Source: Pezicula radicicola
Lineage: Eukaryota; Ascomycota; Leotiomycetes; Helotiales; Dermateaceae
Assembly (NCBI GenBank): GCA_003008705.1
Contig: PDUO01000095.1
Span: forward strand, 20,637 to 84,636
Length of the DNA: 64,000 bases
Direction: 5' to 3'
Below, in pieces: positions 61,380-64,000 of this stretch. The position numbers were made by a program, and so were the translations under genes. The notes under the pieces were generated by a model. That model saw only the letters and a program-made list of their open reading frames with translations, searched no databases and was not told the origin of the DNA. Position 1 is the stretch's first letter, and each line of letters starts with the position of its first letter.

Positions 61380-61990
61380 TCCTAGCTAAACCTGTTCTCG
61401 AAACTAAGTAACGGCAGTGCTGCGAACCTGCATTTGCATACTAGGTGAACCGGTTCTTAAGATCGAGTAGTGAGTTTATGTTAGCAAACGGCGTACTCGA
61501 CGCCGCTACGAACATGTTCTCAAGACCGAGTGGTAAGTTCATGTTAACACAGTCAACAGCCTGCTAAACACCGCTGCGAACCTGCATTCGTAGAGCGCGC
61601 AATGGGTTCCCACAACTAAAGACCCATGGGTTGGGTTGGGTTGGGTTACTCGATAGGTCAAGTTACCCATTCCGCAGACATTCTCATCCCGGCCAAGCCT
61701 GTTCTCAGGACTTAGTACCAGCAGCACTACTATGAATCTGCATTTGCATACTAGGCGAACCAGTTCTTAAGATCGAGTGGTGAGTTCATGTTAGCAAACG
61801 GCCTACTCGACACCGCTACGAACATGTTCTTAGGATCGAGTAGTTGAGTTCATGTCAACGCAGCAAACCGCTTACTTAGCGCAGCTGCGAACCTGTTCTC
61901 AACGACAAGTAGCGATTTCATGTGAGCAAACAGTGTATTCGACACCGCTACGAACATGTTCATGCACACAAGCGGCATGTTCTTGAGAAT
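61380..61990 (+). repeat. Diverged long tandem repeats with a GGGTT run
   Basis: Degenerate units carrying GAACCTGCATTTGCATACTAGG, CTTAAGATCGAGTRGTGAGTT, ATGTTAGCAAACGGC and GACRCCGCTACGAACATGTTC recur, for example at about 61423-61515, 61730-61830 and 61880-61960. A short (GGGTT)4 run at 61627-61647 interrupts them. Coding potential is low; likely an old satellite or amplified spacer. Confidence 0.7.
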
Positions 61991-63046
61991 AAGCAATAGG
62001 TTCATGTTCATATTGACACTTCTACTACTAGCTAGGAACCGTTTCTTAAGAATTGAGGGAGTTCATGCAAGCAAACGAACAGCGTAGCCGAAATCGCTAA
62101 TAACCAACCATCGAAGATAGGCACTTGTAGTCTTCGCAACAAAAATCTAGCTCTAAGGGATAGTATAATGTATAAAATTGTAAAAACTTTGAGAAGGTAG
62201 ATAGGCTAAATGTAAAAGTAAAATCTTAAATCAAGCATTACTTATTATTACAACCGAGGCCTCCCCCTCCTCCTTGAACCATTTGCCACGGATCACTTGG
62301 CTGACTAGCTTACACGAGCTGCACTAGATCATGCTGTATGTTGATTACCTGTCAAAAACCACTTAGATCTCTTCAAATCAACTCCCCACAGGCCACGTGC
62401 ATGCAGCTCAGAGTTCATGTACGCTCCCGACAACTCCAAAGAATTATCGTTGTACAGTATAACGAAACCACAGAAATTCTTATTTTGGCTCCTACCTAAG
62501 TAATCACTCAAATGTTCTGCTCAAACTCCTGTACTAGTAACATGGATTGGAGTTTTGGTTGAATGGTTCGGTAAATCGAACCACATCTACATACATCATG
62601 CGTACAAACAACTAGTAACAGGATGAAACTCTCTCAATATGCCATCTGATCTCGCTTTCGATTTCTTATCGTTAAGAGTAGTCCTTAATTTCGACTAGGA
62701 GGATGGCTTTTAATGTGTCTTGTTTGTAAAACCTCTAGGTTCTGGAGAATAAGTGGAAGGAAAACTACATCGTCTTATACTAATCTAGACAGGCGACAAA
62801 CAAAACGAAGCAAGTGAGGCCGATCAGAGAGGGTCGACTCTCATTTGTGTATCTGTTACTTTGCTGGCGACTTATTGATATATAACTAGTGAAATCCTCC
62901 TCTTTGCATTTCTCTTCACTACTAACTACCAACCATCACTTTTTATCCATCTTATTTTCTTAACCTTCTTATCTTACTTATTGACTTTCGCAATAAGTGC
63001 CTCTTCCCATCATCACTTTTTTCTATCCTCCCTCCCAAGGCTCAAC
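61991..63046. other. Intergenic, upstream of the last gene
   Basis: A minus-strand frame around 62345-62520 (YLGRSQNKNFCGFVILYN) looks somewhat protein-like but no start, family or partner exon is clear. The pyrimidine-rich tract 62890-63040 is a typical fungal promoter/leader for the gene at 63047. Confidence 0.4.
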
Positions 63047-64000
63047 ATGTCAAGCCGTTCCTCGACGCCAGCTGACAACCCGTACTTCCACAAGACTGTT
63101 CCAGGAAATATCACTCTACGTGAACTCCAACCACGTCTTGAGAAGTTCAATCTCTGGGATGCCGACCTGCGTAGGCCTATGCTCATGGCGCGCTTGCAGA
63201 TGGCATACCTAGACTGGGTAGATAGAGAGGCCGAGGTCGAATGCTCCAACTGGTTCAAAGAGACCAAAGACCTTCTGCTGTTTGAGTGTAACGAGAAGGG
63301 TTTGAATATGAGTGGTACTGTACCGGACCTACGCCGTACACTGGTGCTTGATGCGAAGAAAAAGTTGATTGTTGGTAAGTTGTATCATCAGATATCTATT
63401 GTCCGAGCACAAGAGAATGCAGATGGCTAACTACTCCTCGTATTATAACAGAAACTCCCGAGGCGCTGCCTTTGTCTTCCCTTGCCCTCGTTCATGCCCC
63501 CGTCGTCGAACATGACTGTGTCTGCAACCCAGCACTTACCGCTACCGCCACCAACAAGAAGAATACGAGTAGCGCCATCCAATACCGTGAGCCAACTATT
63601 ATTAGCACAGACAGCGAATCTGAGTCCTCCATCCCTGCACGGAGGTCCAGTCGCGGAAATAAGTATACACGTTCACGCACCTTGCGCAAGGTTGCCTCTC
63701 AACACTCGCTAGCTCGTCCTCTGGCCCCGATTCCATCCAAGGTAAGCAAACACTCACTCTTCCTATTAGTCCACCACCTCAGTCTCACATTATTACAGAA
63801 GTTCCCATTACCACTACCTATGACCCCTAACGCAATCACAGCAACTGACATCGAGGGACGCATCAACCACGCAGTCCAGATGCTTTCCAACGTCTTTGGT
63901 GATATCAAGAGATCTCAGAACCATAGCAGTGACAGTAACGGTGACTGTGAAGTGGGTAAGGATGCAGCGGCTATAGAGAAGCTTCCCGAAATATTGGTGG
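63047..64000 (+). CDS. Hypothetical protein with SAP-like motif, 3' end outside window
   Basis: ATG at 63047 in CAACATGTC context; exon 1 to 63374, intron 63375-63451, exon 2 to 63741, intron 63742-63798, exon 3 runs past 64000; the frame is open throughout. Residues about 18-40 (ITLRELQPRLEKFNLWD) and 78-105 (LLFECNEKGLNMSGTVPDLRRTL) resemble the helix-turn-helix pattern of SAP domains, which bind AT-rich DNA; this is a pattern match, not a firm domain call. Exon 2 has a Cys-x-Cys (EHDCVCNPAL), an acidic Ser patch and a basic SRGNKYTRSRTLRK segment suggesting nuclear location. C terminus unseen. Confidence 0.72.

Noticed and set aside
61627..61647. (GGGTT)n as telomere
   Set aside because: Five-base unit, only four copies, internal and not TTAGGG; too short to call telomeric.

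Overview
The window is nuclear DNA from a filamentous ascomycete (Pezizomycotina). Short GT-AG introns of about 46-100 bp interrupt the genes, and protein families are typical of fungi: split alpha/beta fatty acid synthase, MRP-type ABC transporter, Zn2Cys6 regulator, NRPS, OrsD-like and Hsp70-like relics. Very AT-rich tracts carry a C-to-T / G-to-A decay signature like repeat-induced point mutation (RIP). I cannot name the species from sequence alone.

Layout. 1-2305 is a RIP-degraded inverted repeat; 2306-3880 holds an OrsD/DUF3505-like pseudogene. 4578-37795 is a decayed secondary-metabolite cluster: FAS beta (4578-9790, -), ABC-C transporter (10471-15811, -), FAS alpha in two collinear pieces (28296-29654 then 17602-21270, both -), a cytochrome P450 (30078-31951, +) divergent from FAS alpha, and an NRPS fragment C-A-T-C-A (about 33600-37795, +). 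The two FAS alpha halves are separated by about 7 kb that carries a GNAT acetyltransferase, a TauD-type dioxygenase and a Zn2Cys6 regulator. Its ends carry a 10-bp inverted repeat and the host codons are duplicated at the break, so it looks like an insertion.

37796-44492 is mostly gene-poor, with tandem repeats and an Hsp70-like relic. 44493-56213 holds ordinary fungal genes: an FHA-kinase with one apparent frameshift, three intact unrecognised proteins on the minus strand, one on the plus strand, and a class-I glutamine amidotransferase relic whose catalytic Cys position reads Arg. 56214-63046 is AT-rich and repeat-laden. A SAP-like hypothetical gene runs off the right edge.

Together the FAS, NRPS, P450, transporter, oxygenase and regulator suggest an ancestral pathway that built a dedicated fatty acyl chain, loaded or condensed it by an NRPS and exported the product. 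Every one of these genes has stops, frameshifts or deletions; only the GNAT gene has an undamaged reading frame. The system therefore appears dead here, and its intact form, if any, should be sought in relatives. Two 455-bp TA-flanked MITE copies (46578-47033 and 60894-61348) mark a small DNA-transposon family.
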